From: Pseudomonadota bacterium
GTDB lineage: Bacteria > Pseudomonadota > Gammaproteobacteria > Burkholderiales > Rhodocyclaceae
Assembly (NCBI GenBank): GCA_029780075.1
Contig: JAKOZI010000299.1
Span: 1-43,529, forward strand
Direction: 5' to 3'
DNA: 43,529 nt
In this document: positions 1 to 7,664 of the stretch, piece after piece
Numbering within the stretch: position 1 is the stretch's first letter
How the letters are laid out: each line of letters opens with the position of its first letter
The notes under the pieces: generated by a model
What the model was told of the DNA's origin: nothing
Seen by the model: only the letters and a program-made list of their open reading frames with translations
Databases searched by the model: none
Translations under genes and position numbers: made by a program

Positions 1-525
1 GAGGCGGAATGCGTAGCGCATGATGCGCTCGACGCCGGCGCGGGTCATCATCGAAACATCGGTGGCGGCCTCGATCGGGTGGCCCTGATGCACACGACCT
101 CCGACGCCCGAGTATTCCCCCTCGGAGTTCTCTCGCACGATCACCCAGTCGAGGTCCGCTGCCTTGCAGCGCTTGAGCGGGGCGTCGATGCCGGGCAGGA
201 TGCGGGTCGGGCGCACGTTGGCGTACTGGTCGAAGCCCTGACAGATTTTCAGACGCAGCCCCCAGAGCGTGATGTGATCAGGAATATCGGGGTCGCCGGC
301 CGAACCGAAGAGAATGGCGTCCTTGTTGCGCAGCGCGTCCAGGCCATTGTCCGGCATCATCACGCCGTGCTCGCGAAAGTAGTCGCCGCCCCAGTCGAAG
401 TTCTCGAACTCGAAGCGGAAAGTGCTGTACGCGGTGCTCAGTGCTTCTAGAACCTGCTGACCCGCGGGAACGACTTCCTTGCCGATGCCGTCGCCGGGAA
501 TCGTGGCAATGCGATAGATCTTCAT
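1..525 (-). CDS. Tartrate dehydrogenase / D-malate dehydrogenase-type oxidoreductase (3' end cut by window)
   Basis: NAD-dependent beta-decarboxylating dehydrogenase of the isopropylmalate/isocitrate dehydrogenase fold. The visible 175 residues begin MKIYRIATIPGDGIGKEVV, the typical opening of tartrate dehydrogenases (TtuC) and D-malate dehydrogenase (DmlA). The segment LWGLRLKICQGFDQYANVRP carries the substrate-site arginines and separates this branch from LeuB, as does FGSAGDPDIPDH. RENSEGEYSGVGG is the conserved catalytic-region motif. The reverse-strand ATG at 523-525 has an AGGAG site 7-10 bases upstream. The family is about 350-360 residues, so roughly half is present and the rest lies left of base 1. 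It is divergent from the gene at 810, and a tandem TACTATAGA repeat lies in its upstream region. The exact substrate (tartrate, D-malate or a related 2-hydroxyacid) cannot be told from sequence. Confidence 0.88.
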   Translation of the reverse strand, partial: MKIYRIATIPGDGIGKEVVPAGQQVLEALSTAYSTFRFEFENFDWGGDYFREHGVMMPDNGLDALRNKDAILFGSAGDPDIPDHITLWGLRLKICQGFDQYANVRPTRILPGIDAPLKRCKAADLDWVIVRENSEGEYSGVGGRVHQGHPIEAATDVSMMTRAGVERIMRYAFRL

Positions 526-569
526 GATTTGTCTCCTGTCCATGAGGTGATGGGGGATGGCACGATCTG

Positions 570-587
570 TACTATAGATACTATAGA
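570..587. promoter_or_regulatory. Tandem TACTATAGA repeat, candidate operator/promoter of the dehydrogenase gene
   Basis: TACTATAGA occurs twice back to back (570-578 and 579-587). Each copy contains the self-complementary hexamer CTATAG, so the pair also forms an imperfect dyad flanked by TGT and ACA. It sits 45-62 bases before the dehydrogenase start. On the minus strand it supplies TATAGT, a plausible -10. This AT-rich island in GC-rich sequence fits a repressor site of GntR or similar type, but no regulator gene is visible in the window. The rest of 526-809 shows nothing further that I can support. Confidence 0.4.
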
Positions 588-809
588 CATTGATCTGCCT
601 GGCGGGCACCGGGCTTCCGCCAGTTTTCAACATGCTGTTCCGACCTGTCGTGCCGCTTCCTGGCGATTCGTTGCCCCGACCCTGCTCGCCTGCCAGCCAG
701 ATGGGTTCGCCGATACTGCGGCACAACGGCTCGGTGGTTTGGCGGCGACTTCGCGCGCGGCTATTTTGCGGGTTACCATGCGGCCTTGATCTCGCAACGA
801 GCCATACGC

Positions 810-1697
810 ATGACTGCCAAGGAACTTCTTGCCACCCGCGCCTTGCGCTGGTGTTTGCTGGCTACCGGCCTGTTGGCCGTGCTGGCCATCGCCGTGCTGG
901 GCTATCTGCGCTGGCGACCGGTGGCGGCGGCTCCAGGCTGGCAGTACGCGGTACTGGTCGACGGCGTCGAGATGATCGATAGTCTGGCGTTATCCCCTGC
1001 GGGTGAACTGCTGGGAACGACCCAACACAATCACGGCAAGGGCGAACTCGTCCGTTTCGACCACAACTGGCAGGTCACGACCCTGCTGAGCGGACTCTCC
1101 AAACCCGCAGGACTGCTGCCCTGGCGTGATGGCGTGCTCATTGCCCAGGAAGAACAGAACATGTGGGTAATGTACTGGACGCCTTCCGGGGCACGCCCGC
1201 TGTTCAGATCGGACTTCGCGGAGGGCATCACGAAGCTGGGCAACGGCAATATCTTGATACTCGCTGACCGCAAGAATGGAGAACTCACCGAATTCAATCC
1301 CGATACCGGCAGCAGTCGGATCTTGCTCAGTGGACTGGACAAGGGAGAAGGCTTGTGTGCGATGCCCGATGGCCGTATCTACTTCACCGAGAAGCAGCGC
1401 AACAGCCCGCTGTACCAGTACCAGGCGGCCGATGGCCCGCGTGCGGGCGGCAAGCTGGCGCTGATCGGCGGCTTGCAGTCACCCGGTTTTCTGCTCTGTA
1501 CGCCCCAGGGCATCTGGATCACCGAGGACCGCACCAACGATGGGCGCCTGCTGTTCTGGGATTTTGCACGGCTGCAGGTGATCGCCGAGCATCTGCATGC
1601 ACCGCAGTCCGTGCTGATCCGCAGCGACCATGAGTTGCTGCTGGCTGAACAGGGACGTTCGCGCTTGTTGCGCTTTTCCCGCAACAGCAAGCCCTGA
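810..1697 (+). CDS. Membrane-anchored beta-propeller (SMP-30/NHL-like) protein
   Basis: 295-residue protein. A short cytoplasmic N-terminus is followed by one hydrophobic helix (about residues 13-33), and the rest is predicted extracytoplasmic. The body shows repeated strand patterns of a six-bladed propeller: repeats around SLALSPAGELLGTT, GLSKPAGLLPWRDGVLIAQ, GITKLGNGNILILADR, GEGLCAMPDGRIYFTE, SPGFLLCTPQGIWITE and APQSVLIRSDHELLLAE. Proteins of this type often bind sugars, lactones or peptidoglycan-related ligands, but no catalytic metal-site set is clear here. ATG at 810 was chosen over an in-frame TTG at 786; neither has a strong ribosome site. Its neighbours share no obvious pathway with it. 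Function unknown. Confidence 0.72.
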   Translation: MTAKELLATRALRWCLLATGLLAVLAIAVLGYLRWRPVAAAPGWQYAVLVDGVEMIDSLALSPAGELLGTTQHNHGKGELVRFDHNWQVTTLLSGLSKPAGLLPWRDGVLIAQEEQNMWVMYWTPSGARPLFRSDFAEGITKLGNGNILILADRKNGELTEFNPDTGSSRILLSGLDKGEGLCAMPDGRIYFTEKQRNSPLYQYQAADGPRAGGKLALIGGLQSPGFLLCTPQGIWITEDRTNDGRLLFWDFARLQVIAEHLHAPQSVLIRSDHELLLAEQGRSRLLRFSRNSKP

Positions 1698-1780
1698 CAA
1701 TCGGAGCGCTCGCCCGCGCACCTGCCCAGAGCCGTCGGCAACCAGGCCAGGGTCGCCGACGGTTGGCCGGCACTGTCATG

Positions 1781-1824
1781 GTGTGACCTATCACACGAAG
1801 CGTCGTCGCACGACTCGGTATAAT
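1781..1824 (+). promoter_or_regulatory. Candidate activator palindrome plus -10 for the ACP-hydrolase operon
   Basis: GTGTGACCTATCACAC (1781-1796) is a perfect inverted repeat with 6-base arms. A perfect TATAAT follows at 1819-1824, with no recognisable -35 hexamer at the right spacing. Taking transcription start at about 1830-1831, the palindrome centre is near -42, the class II position used by CRP/FNR-family activators. The half-site resembles CRP's TGTGA, but the spacer is 4 rather than 6 bases, so the regulator is uncertain. Confidence 0.45.
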
Positions 1825-1894
1825 CGCCGCTCAATCGTTCAGCCCTGCCGGTCGGGCAGGCTGCAGCGCGGAAATCCCATCACCAGGAGGCGAC

Positions 1895-2146
1895 ATGGAT
1901 ATCAGCAGCGAGGTGGTTTCGGTTCTTGACGAGGTCTTGAGCCTCAAGGGACGGGCAAGCAGGTTTGCATTGGACACCCCCTTGCTTGGCGCCATTCCAG
2001 AACTCGACTCGATGGCCGTGGTCGCTCTGATTACGGCCATCGAAGAGCGCTTCGGATTTACGGTCGACGACGACGAGATCGACGGCTCGGTATTCACTTC
2101 TCTGGGCAGCCTGATCGACTTCGTCCAGGGCAAACTGGACACCTGA
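1895..2146 (+). CDS. Acyl carrier protein (exosortase-A-associated type)
   Basis: 83-residue acyl carrier protein. Ser39 in ELDSMAVV is the expected 4'-phosphopantetheine attachment site and lies at the start of helix II. The acidic stretch DDDEIDGSVF follows, as in ACPs. AGGAGG lies 8 bases before the ATG, a strong ribosome site. It is followed after 13 bases by two hydrolases of the kinds found in exosortase A (PEP-CTERM) clusters, where a dedicated ACP is a common member. It is therefore probably not the fatty-acid-synthesis ACP. No phosphopantetheinyl transferase, ligase or exosortase is in the window. Confidence 0.88.
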   Translation: MDISSEVVSVLDEVLSLKGRASRFALDTPLLGAIPELDSMAVVALITAIEERFGFTVDDDEIDGSVFTSLGSLIDFVQGKLDT

Positions 2147-2159
2147 GCAACCCTCCCCG

Positions 2160-2981
2160 GTGGCGATCGAAGCCTTTTTCCTGCCGGCCTCCCCAGGCCA
2201 GCGCTTTGCCCTGCTGCATGCTCCTGGAGACAAAGTCAAGCTGCAGGGGGCGGTGGTATACATCCATCCCTTTGCCGAAGAACTCAACAAGTCCCGGCGC
2301 ATGGCTGCCCTGCAGGCACGCGCGCTGGCCGCGGCCGGCTACGCGGTGCTGCAGATTGACCTCATGGGTTGTGGCGACAGCTCCGGCGATTTTGGCGACG
2401 CCACCTGGGAGGTCTGGCTGGCCGACGTCGAACTCGCCTGTCAGTGGCTGCAGCGACGGGTTGGCGCGCCGCTGTGGCTATGGGGCCTGCGCACCGGCTG
2501 CCTGTTGGCCAACGAAGCCGCCAACCGCATGGCGCTGCCAGTCAACCTGCTGTTCTGGCAGCCCGTCCTCGCGGGCAAACAGTTTCTGCAGCAGTTCCTA
2601 AGACTGAAGATGGCCGCAGAACTCCTTGGCAACGAGACCAAGGGGGTGATGGAGCGTGTTCGTGGCCAGTTGCGACAGGGAGAATCGGTCGAAATAGCTG
2701 GCTACCTGCTGTCACCGGCGCTCGCCGGCGGTCTGGAAAAAGCAGAGCTTCTGCTGCCCCACCGCTCTGGCCGGGTTGAATGGATGGAGATCTCCGGCAG
2801 GCCTGACGGCAGCCTTTCGCCGGCCGCGTTGGCGCGCCTGACACAATGGCAGGTTGCCGGCCAGCAGGCACGCAGCACGGTCGTCAATGGTCCGGCGTTC
2901 TGGCAGACCAGTGAAATCAGCGAGTGCCCAGCGCTGCTTGAAAGCAGCCTGCTGGTGCTGTCCGAAACGGTCCCGGCATGA
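2160..2981 (+). CDS. Exosortase A system-associated hydrolase 2 (alpha/beta hydrolase fold)
   Basis: 273 residues matching my knowledge of the hydr2_PEP family (TIGR03101). Residues 30-75 hold the diagnostic stretch around YIHPFAEELNKSRRM and the segment LQIDLMGCGDSSGDF. The nucleophile elbow, normally GxSxG, reads GLRTG at 109-113 with Arg at position 111, so the usual serine is absent. The biochemical role is unknown. In exosortase loci it accompanies the ACP and hydrolase 1, and an acyl or thioester substrate is a reasonable guess. The start is GTG at 2160, 13 bases after the ACP stop, with a weak ribosome site. Its stop overlaps the next ATG (ATGA), indicating translational coupling. Confidence 0.85.
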   Translation: MAIEAFFLPASPGQRFALLHAPGDKVKLQGAVVYIHPFAEELNKSRRMAALQARALAAAGYAVLQIDLMGCGDSSGDFGDATWEVWLADVELACQWLQRRVGAPLWLWGLRTGCLLANEAANRMALPVNLLFWQPVLAGKQFLQQFLRLKMAAELLGNETKGVMERVRGQLRQGESVEIAGYLLSPALAGGLEKAELLLPHRSGRVEWMEISGRPDGSLSPAALARLTQWQVAGQQARSTVVNGPAFWQTSEISECPALLESSLLVLSETVPA

Positions 2982-3937
2982 ACATCGTCGAGGAAGCGCT
3001 GCTGTTTACCTGCGCCGGCGAAGCGTTGCCGGGCATTATTGCCTGGCCTGCCCACCTGCACGCCGCAAACACTGCCGCCGGCAGCGCCAACCCCGCGCAG
3101 ACCGGCCGGGAACATCCAGCCAGTTTCGCGGACGCAGCCGTGAGCTCCGGAAAGGAGGCCAGTTGCGGCGTCCTGGTCATTGTCGGCGGGCCGCAATATC
3201 GTGTCGGCAGCCACCGGCAATTCCTGCTGCTCTCGCGCCGATTGGCAGGCGAGGGTTACCCGGTGATGCGCTTCGACTATCGCGGCATGGGTGACGGCGG
3301 CGGCACGATGCGCAGCTTCGAGGACGTTTCGGCAGATATCGGCGCCGCCATCGATGCCTTTCAGCACCACTGCCCGTCGGTGCAGCGGATCGTGCTCTGG
3401 GGGCTGTGCGATGCGGCCTCGGCAGCCTTGCTGTACGTCGAAGCGACGCGTGACCGGCGGGTCGTGGGTCTGGCCTTGCTGAACCCCTGGCTGCGCTCGG
3501 AGGCGAGCCTGGCGCAGACCCACATCAAACACTATTACGGTCAGCGCCTGCTGCAGCGCGAGTTCTGGTGGAAGCTGTGCAGCGGCCGCATGCAGGTATG
3601 GCACTCGCTGCGCGGCTTGCTGCACAGCGCGCTGCTGGCGCGCCGCTCCGGCCAGACCGGCGGCGCAGTTGCCACGCGCTCGTTTCAGGAGCGCATGGCT
3701 GCAGGTTGGCGGCAGTTTTCCGGACGGATGCTGCTGATTCTGAGCGCGGAAGACTATACCGCCAAGGAATTCCTGGAGTTTGCCGCTGCCGATCCTGGCT
3801 GGGCGGGCCTCATCGAGGCGTCCAAGGTCCGTCGGATTGAGATTACTGATGCCGACCATACTTTCTCGTCCAGGGCGTTGCGTTTGGCGGTCGAGGATGC
3901 CACGCTAACATGGCTGCACACCCTGCCGGCGGCCTGA
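2978..3937 (+). CDS. Exosortase A system-associated hydrolase 1 (alpha/beta hydrolase fold)
   Basis: 319 residues of the hydr1_PEP type (TIGR03100). The family signature is the segment IVGGPQYRVGSHRQF followed by MRFDYRGMGDGGG. The nucleophile elbow reads WGLCDAAS, placing Cys144 where a serine is normal; I recall GLCDGAS as typical of the family, so cysteine may be its usual nucleophile. The C-terminal DADHTFSS supplies the expected Asp/His region. Roughly 30 Ala-rich residues (about 28-62) are inserted between the first strand and the glycine-rich region, which I do not remember in typical members. It overlaps hydrolase 2 by four bases, and the lipocalin gene follows after 34 bases. Confidence 0.86.
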   Translation: MNIVEEALLFTCAGEALPGIIAWPAHLHAANTAAGSANPAQTGREHPASFADAAVSSGKEASCGVLVIVGGPQYRVGSHRQFLLLSRRLAGEGYPVMRFDYRGMGDGGGTMRSFEDVSADIGAAIDAFQHHCPSVQRIVLWGLCDAASAALLYVEATRDRRVVGLALLNPWLRSEASLAQTHIKHYYGQRLLQREFWWKLCSGRMQVWHSLRGLLHSALLARRSGQTGGAVATRSFQERMAAGWRQFSGRMLLILSAEDYTAKEFLEFAAADPGWAGLIEASKVRRIEITDADHTFSSRALRLAVEDATLTWLHTLPAA

Positions 3938-3971
3938 TTCCGCCCTCATCCACCCGCGAGGAGCTATTGCG

Positions 3972-5210
3972 ATGCGTACCGAGTCGTCGGGCACCTACCG
4001 TGTGAAACTTTCCCGTCGAGGCAAAGCCCGCCCCGGCTCGTCGCGCTGGTTCCGGCGCTATCGCTGGATGGTGATCTCCGGCTGGCTCTTGGTCGGAATG
4101 GTCGTCGTCTGGATCATGTTCATCCGCTCCGAGAACGTTCCGGCAACGTCATCGGCGGACGCCGTGGCCGCTCACCCGGCGCCAGCCACACAGAATGTGG
4201 CGGAGATGCCCGCCGTCAGACTGCCCGCGGACGACGCCGTGCATGAGGCGCTCACCGAATGGTGGTATTACAGCGGCCACCTGCAGGCGGATTCCGGCGA
4301 ACGTTACTCGTTTCACATGGCCGCCTTCCTGCGCCGCGGCACGCTCACCCATACGGTATTCCAGGGCTCCCTGCTCGACCATCAGACCGAGAAGATCTAC
4401 ACCGAGCAGGCGCGCACCGCGGGCAACCCTTCGGACGGTCGCCCCGACGGCTTTGGCTTCAACTTCGGCAACTGGCAATTGCAAGGAGCCGGCGCCGAAC
4501 ACGCGGCGAAAATGGCGGGCAAGGATTTCGCGCTCGACCTGAAACTCAAGGACGCGCTGCAGCCGGTACTGCACCAGGCACCGGGGACTCCGGTTGCCGG
4601 CCTGCTCGATTTCGGCAGCGCCGGCAAGAGCTATTACACGTCGCGTCCGCGCATGACTGCCCAGGGGACATTGAGCATTGGCGGAACGGTCAAGGCGGTG
4701 CGCGGAGACGTGTGGTTCGATCACCAGTGGGGCGACTTCGAAGCCGCCAGCCTGCGCTGGAACTGGTTCGCGCTTCAGCTCGGCGATGGCGCGGACCTGA
4801 TGCTTTTCGAACTGTTCGATCGCCAGGGTGCGGCCGTTCTGCGCATGGGAACGTATGCCAGGGACGGCACGGTGAGTGCGCTCGGGGCCGCTGACTTCGC
4901 GGCGAACTCGCGCGGCACCTGGAAAAGCCCAACCTCCGGGGTGCTCTATCCGATCAACTGGACGATCTCGATCCCCGCCCGCGGCCTGCAACTGAAAGTC
5001 GATCCGGCGCAACGGGCAAGCGAGTTCGACGCACGCACGACGACGCTCAACGTCTACTGGGAAGGCGCGGTCAAGGTCAGCGGTTCGCATGCGGGGGTCG
5101 GTTTCATGGAACTGAGCGGCTATCAGGCTCCGGTGGAGCAGGCAGGGAAAACGCCGGCGGCCGTAGGCACCGGGAAGTCCGCGAACGGCGCAGCCCTGAA
5201 ACAAGACTAG
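3972..5210 (+). CDS. Membrane-anchored CrtC/AttH-like lipocalin protein
   Basis: 412 residues. A basic N-terminus precedes one transmembrane helix (about 36-54, around WLLVGMVVVWIMF). The rest is the two-domain lipocalin fold of the AttH / carotenoid 1,2-hydratase (CrtC) superfamily. Diagnostic motifs are EWWYYSGHL, the central WFDHQWGDF and WNWFALQL, and FMELSGY near the end. Members bind or modify hydrophobic molecules; carotenoid hydration is known for CrtC, but no carotenoid genes are nearby, so I would not name the substrate. GAGGAG precedes the ATG. It follows the ACP and hydrolase genes by 34 bases and is likely co-transcribed. It probably faces the periplasm. The C-terminal 25 residues are low-complexity. 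Confidence 0.82.
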   Translation: MRTESSGTYRVKLSRRGKARPGSSRWFRRYRWMVISGWLLVGMVVVWIMFIRSENVPATSSADAVAAHPAPATQNVAEMPAVRLPADDAVHEALTEWWYYSGHLQADSGERYSFHMAAFLRRGTLTHTVFQGSLLDHQTEKIYTEQARTAGNPSDGRPDGFGFNFGNWQLQGAGAEHAAKMAGKDFALDLKLKDALQPVLHQAPGTPVAGLLDFGSAGKSYYTSRPRMTAQGTLSIGGTVKAVRGDVWFDHQWGDFEAASLRWNWFALQLGDGADLMLFELFDRQGAAVLRMGTYARDGTVSALGAADFAANSRGTWKSPTSGVLYPINWTISIPARGLQLKVDPAQRASEFDARTTTLNVYWEGAVKVSGSHAGVGFMELSGYQAPVEQAGKTPAAVGTGKSANGAALKQD

Positions 5211-5215
5211 CGAGT

Positions 5216-5233
5216 AAGTCGCTGGCGCGACTT
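5216..5233. terminator. Short hairpin between convergent genes
   Basis: AAGTCGC-TGGC-GCGACTT is a perfect 7-bp stem with a 4-base loop just after the lipocalin stop. The convergent DUF4212 gene ends about 60 bases further on. The T-run is poor, so it is at best a weak or factor-assisted terminator. Confidence 0.3.
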
Positions 5234-5292
5234 TCACATGAAACAATCCCGAAGGCTTTTGGCAGAACAGGCGGAGCGGCACAGTTTCGGAC

Positions 5293-5562
5293 TCACTCCT
5301 CGGAGTCCCCGTCACTGACCCCGTACTCGCTGTCGAGCTGATTCATGTAGCGGGCGTACCAGCAGATGATCAGCAGGTAAATCAGCGGCGCGCCCTGCGC
5401 GCCCATGTAGAAACCGAGAGGAAAACCGAAAACGTTGATCTCCGACAGTTCGCGGGCGAAGTAACTGACCACGAAGGTCACGACGAACCAGACCGCCAGC
5501 AGCCAGGCGGTCATTCTGAGGTTCCGCCGCCAGTAATCGCGTTGTTTGCGCTCCAGCCGCAC
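5293..5562 (-). CDS. DUF4212 protein, small subunit of sodium/solute symporter
   Basis: 89-residue inner-membrane protein of the DUF4212 family (TIGR03647). It starts RLERKQRDYWRRNLRMTAW, then has two hydrophobic helices (about residues 18-38 and 49-68) separated by NVFGFPLGFYMGAQGAP. The family normally pairs with a VC_2705-type sodium:solute symporter and is thought to be its accessory subunit. Start is GTG at 5560-5562. Here it lies downstream of the symporter gene (47-base gap), whereas I recall it more often upstream. The tail is acidic (GDSEE). Confidence 0.87.
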   Translation of the reverse strand: MRLERKQRDYWRRNLRMTAWLLAVWFVVTFVVSYFARELSEINVFGFPLGFYMGAQGAPLIYLLIICWYARYMNQLDSEYGVSDGDSEE

Positions 5563-5609
5563 TCAAGGCGCTCCCACGGGAAAGCCCTCTTCCGCCGACG
5601 CGCGACGGC

Positions 5610-7649
5610 TCACCAACGTTCCATTTCGGGATAACGGACGCTTTCGACAAAATCCTGCGTTTCTTCGCTGGGGGGCTCGCCGAACAGGCTGACGATGATG
5701 ATCGTGAAAAACCCGATGGCAACACCCCAGACGCCGGCCGAGGTGGACTGGATTCCCAACCACGGCTCCATGCCGATGCCGTGGATGCCGAGCCAGGGAA
5801 TGGCGTCGAAATGCACACGGATCATGTAGTAGATGGTCATCAGCAGGCCGACGACCATGCCGCTGACGGCACCCGTGGGCGTCGCCCTTTTCCAGAACAC
5901 CCCGAGGATCAATGCCGGAAAAAGGGCCGCGCCGGCCAGGGAAAAAGCCCAGGCGACCATGAACAGGATCGTCGCCGGCTTCTGCGAGGCGACGCTGGCA
6001 GCGAGGACGGCCACCACCAGCAACAGCGACTTCGAAACCACCAGCCGCCACTGCGTGGTCGCGGTCGGGCGCAGGACCTTGTAATAAATGTCGTGCGACA
6101 GCGCACTGGCGATGGTCAGCAACAGGCCGTCGGCGGTAGACAGCGCGGCCGCCAGCGCACCGGCAGCCACCAGTCCGGAAATGACGTATGGCAGGCCGGC
6201 AATCTCGGGCGTCGCCAGCAGAACTACGTCCGGATTCAGCGACAACTCGGCGAGCTGCAGGATGCCGTCGCCGTTGATATCCTCGATCGACACCAGCCCG
6301 ATCTTGCCCCAGGAGGTGACCCAGATGGGTAACTGGGTGATGGACGAACCGACCAGGCTCGAGTAAATCTCGTACTTGGCAAAGGCCGCATAGGCCGGGG
6401 CCGTGAGATACAGTGCCAGAATGAAGAACAGTGACCAGAATACCGAGCGGCGCGCGTCGCGCACACTGGTAGTGGTGTAGTAGCGCATCAGCACGTGCGG
6501 CAGCGCCGCCGTACCGACCATCAGGCAGAAGACGAGGGTCAGGAAATTTAATCGCGCGGTGTTGTTCACGCCTTCTGCGGCGCCCGGGTATGGCGTCAGG
6601 TGGTGGTCGGGCAGGGCCCCCCGCTGACCTGCCTCGCGCATCAGCTGGTCCCAGTAAGCACGCGCCGCTTCGCTGGTTTTCGGCAACTCCCGGCGCTGCC
6701 GCTCCAGTGCCACCACTTCGCGCATCTGCGCGTTGCTGCTCTTCAACTCATTGATCTGCGTGCTCAGACTGCGCCGCTCTTCCTCAAGCGAGTCTGGAAG
6801 GGTGAGGATGCGCGTGTAGTAGCCATCGGCGCGTTCGCGAAACAGACGGCGGGCGTCGACTTCAGCCGGATCGTCAAAGATCCTCTCCTCAAGAACCTGC
6901 ACTTTCTGCAACACCTGGCCGTAGGTCAACTGCGGAACCGGGATGCCGGTAACCTCATAGGAGAGAATCGTCACCGGCACGAGATAGGCGACGATCAGGA
7001 TCGCGTATTGCGCCACCTGCGTCCAGGTCACGGCCCGCATGCCGCCCAGGAACGAACAGACCAGAATTCCGGCGAGTCCGACAAAGACCCCGACCTCGAA
7101 CTGCAGACCGACAAAGCGGCTGGTGATCAGGCCGACGCCATATATCTGCGCCACTACATAGACAAAAGACGCCACGACGGTGGCGAAGACGCCAACCAGC
7201 CGTGCCAGGTTGCCGCCATAGCGCGCAGCGAGAAAATCCGGAATCGTGTATTGCCCGAAACGGCGCAGGTAAGGCGCCAGCAGCAGCGCGACCAGAACAT
7301 AACCGCCGGTCCATCCCATCACGTAGGCCAGGCCCTGATAACCCGTCAGGTAGAGCGTCCCGGCCAGTCCCATGAAGGAAGCCGAACTCATCCAGTCGGC
7401 GCCGGTGGCCATTCCGTTGAAAACCGCGGGCACGCGCCGACCGGCGACGTAGTACTCCGAGACACTGGCGGTGCGCGCCAGCACCCCGATCGTGGCGTAA
7501 AGGAAAATGGTCAGGAAGAGAAACGAATAACCGATCCAGCGCGGCGGCATGCCGTGGCGTTCGAGCACCCCCAGCATCAGGATGAACAGGAAAAAACCGA
7601 CCGTGTAATAGGCGTAATAGCGACGCAGCGGGAGAGAGTAATCTGCCAT
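5610..7649 (-). CDS. Sodium:solute symporter, VC_2705 subfamily (ActP-like)
   Basis: 679-residue polytopic permease of the SSS family. The N-terminal half has the conserved VSEYYVAGRRVP and the segment NGMATGADWMSSASFMG, typical of acetate/monocarboxylate-type symporters. Between membrane segments lies a soluble insert of about 110 residues (around 240-360) rich in Glu, Arg and Gln with coiled-coil character; such an insert marks the VC_2705 subfamily (TIGR03648). Residues 457-468 form a textbook EF-hand loop, DINGDGILQLAE. An AGGAGGG ribosome site precedes the ATG. The gene lies downstream of acs and the DUF294 regulator and upstream of DUF4212. Acetate or another short carboxylate is the likely substrate by context; this is inference. 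Confidence 0.88.
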   Translation of the reverse strand: MADYSLPLRRYYAYYTVGFFLFILMLGVLERHGMPPRWIGYSFLFLTIFLYATIGVLARTASVSEYYVAGRRVPAVFNGMATGADWMSSASFMGLAGTLYLTGYQGLAYVMGWTGGYVLVALLLAPYLRRFGQYTIPDFLAARYGGNLARLVGVFATVVASFVYVVAQIYGVGLITSRFVGLQFEVGVFVGLAGILVCSFLGGMRAVTWTQVAQYAILIVAYLVPVTILSYEVTGIPVPQLTYGQVLQKVQVLEERIFDDPAEVDARRLFRERADGYYTRILTLPDSLEEERRSLSTQINELKSSNAQMREVVALERQRRELPKTSEAARAYWDQLMREAGQRGALPDHHLTPYPGAAEGVNNTARLNFLTLVFCLMVGTAALPHVLMRYYTTTSVRDARRSVFWSLFFILALYLTAPAYAAFAKYEIYSSLVGSSITQLPIWVTSWGKIGLVSIEDINGDGILQLAELSLNPDVVLLATPEIAGLPYVISGLVAAGALAAALSTADGLLLTIASALSHDIYYKVLRPTATTQWRLVVSKSLLLVVAVLAASVASQKPATILFMVAWAFSLAGAALFPALILGVFWKRATPTGAVSGMVVGLLMTIYYMIRVHFDAIPWLGIHGIGMEPWLGIQSTSAGVWGVAIGFFTIIIVSLFGEPPSEETQDFVESVRYPEMERW
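6246..6281 (-). other. EF-hand-like calcium-binding loop encoded within the symporter
   Basis: The twelve codons encode DINGDGILQLAE, with Asp, Asn, Asp at positions 1, 3 and 5, Gly at 6, a hydrophobic residue at 8 and Glu at 12, exactly the EF-hand loop pattern. It lies in a soluble loop between membrane helices. Calcium binding is inferred from the pattern only. Confidence 0.55.
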
Positions 7650-7664
7650 CGCGGAGCCGCCCTC

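Noticed and set aside
2702..3859. 385-residue open frame on the minus strand
   Set aside because: Antisense to hydrolases 1 and 2, with no domain and no ribosome site.
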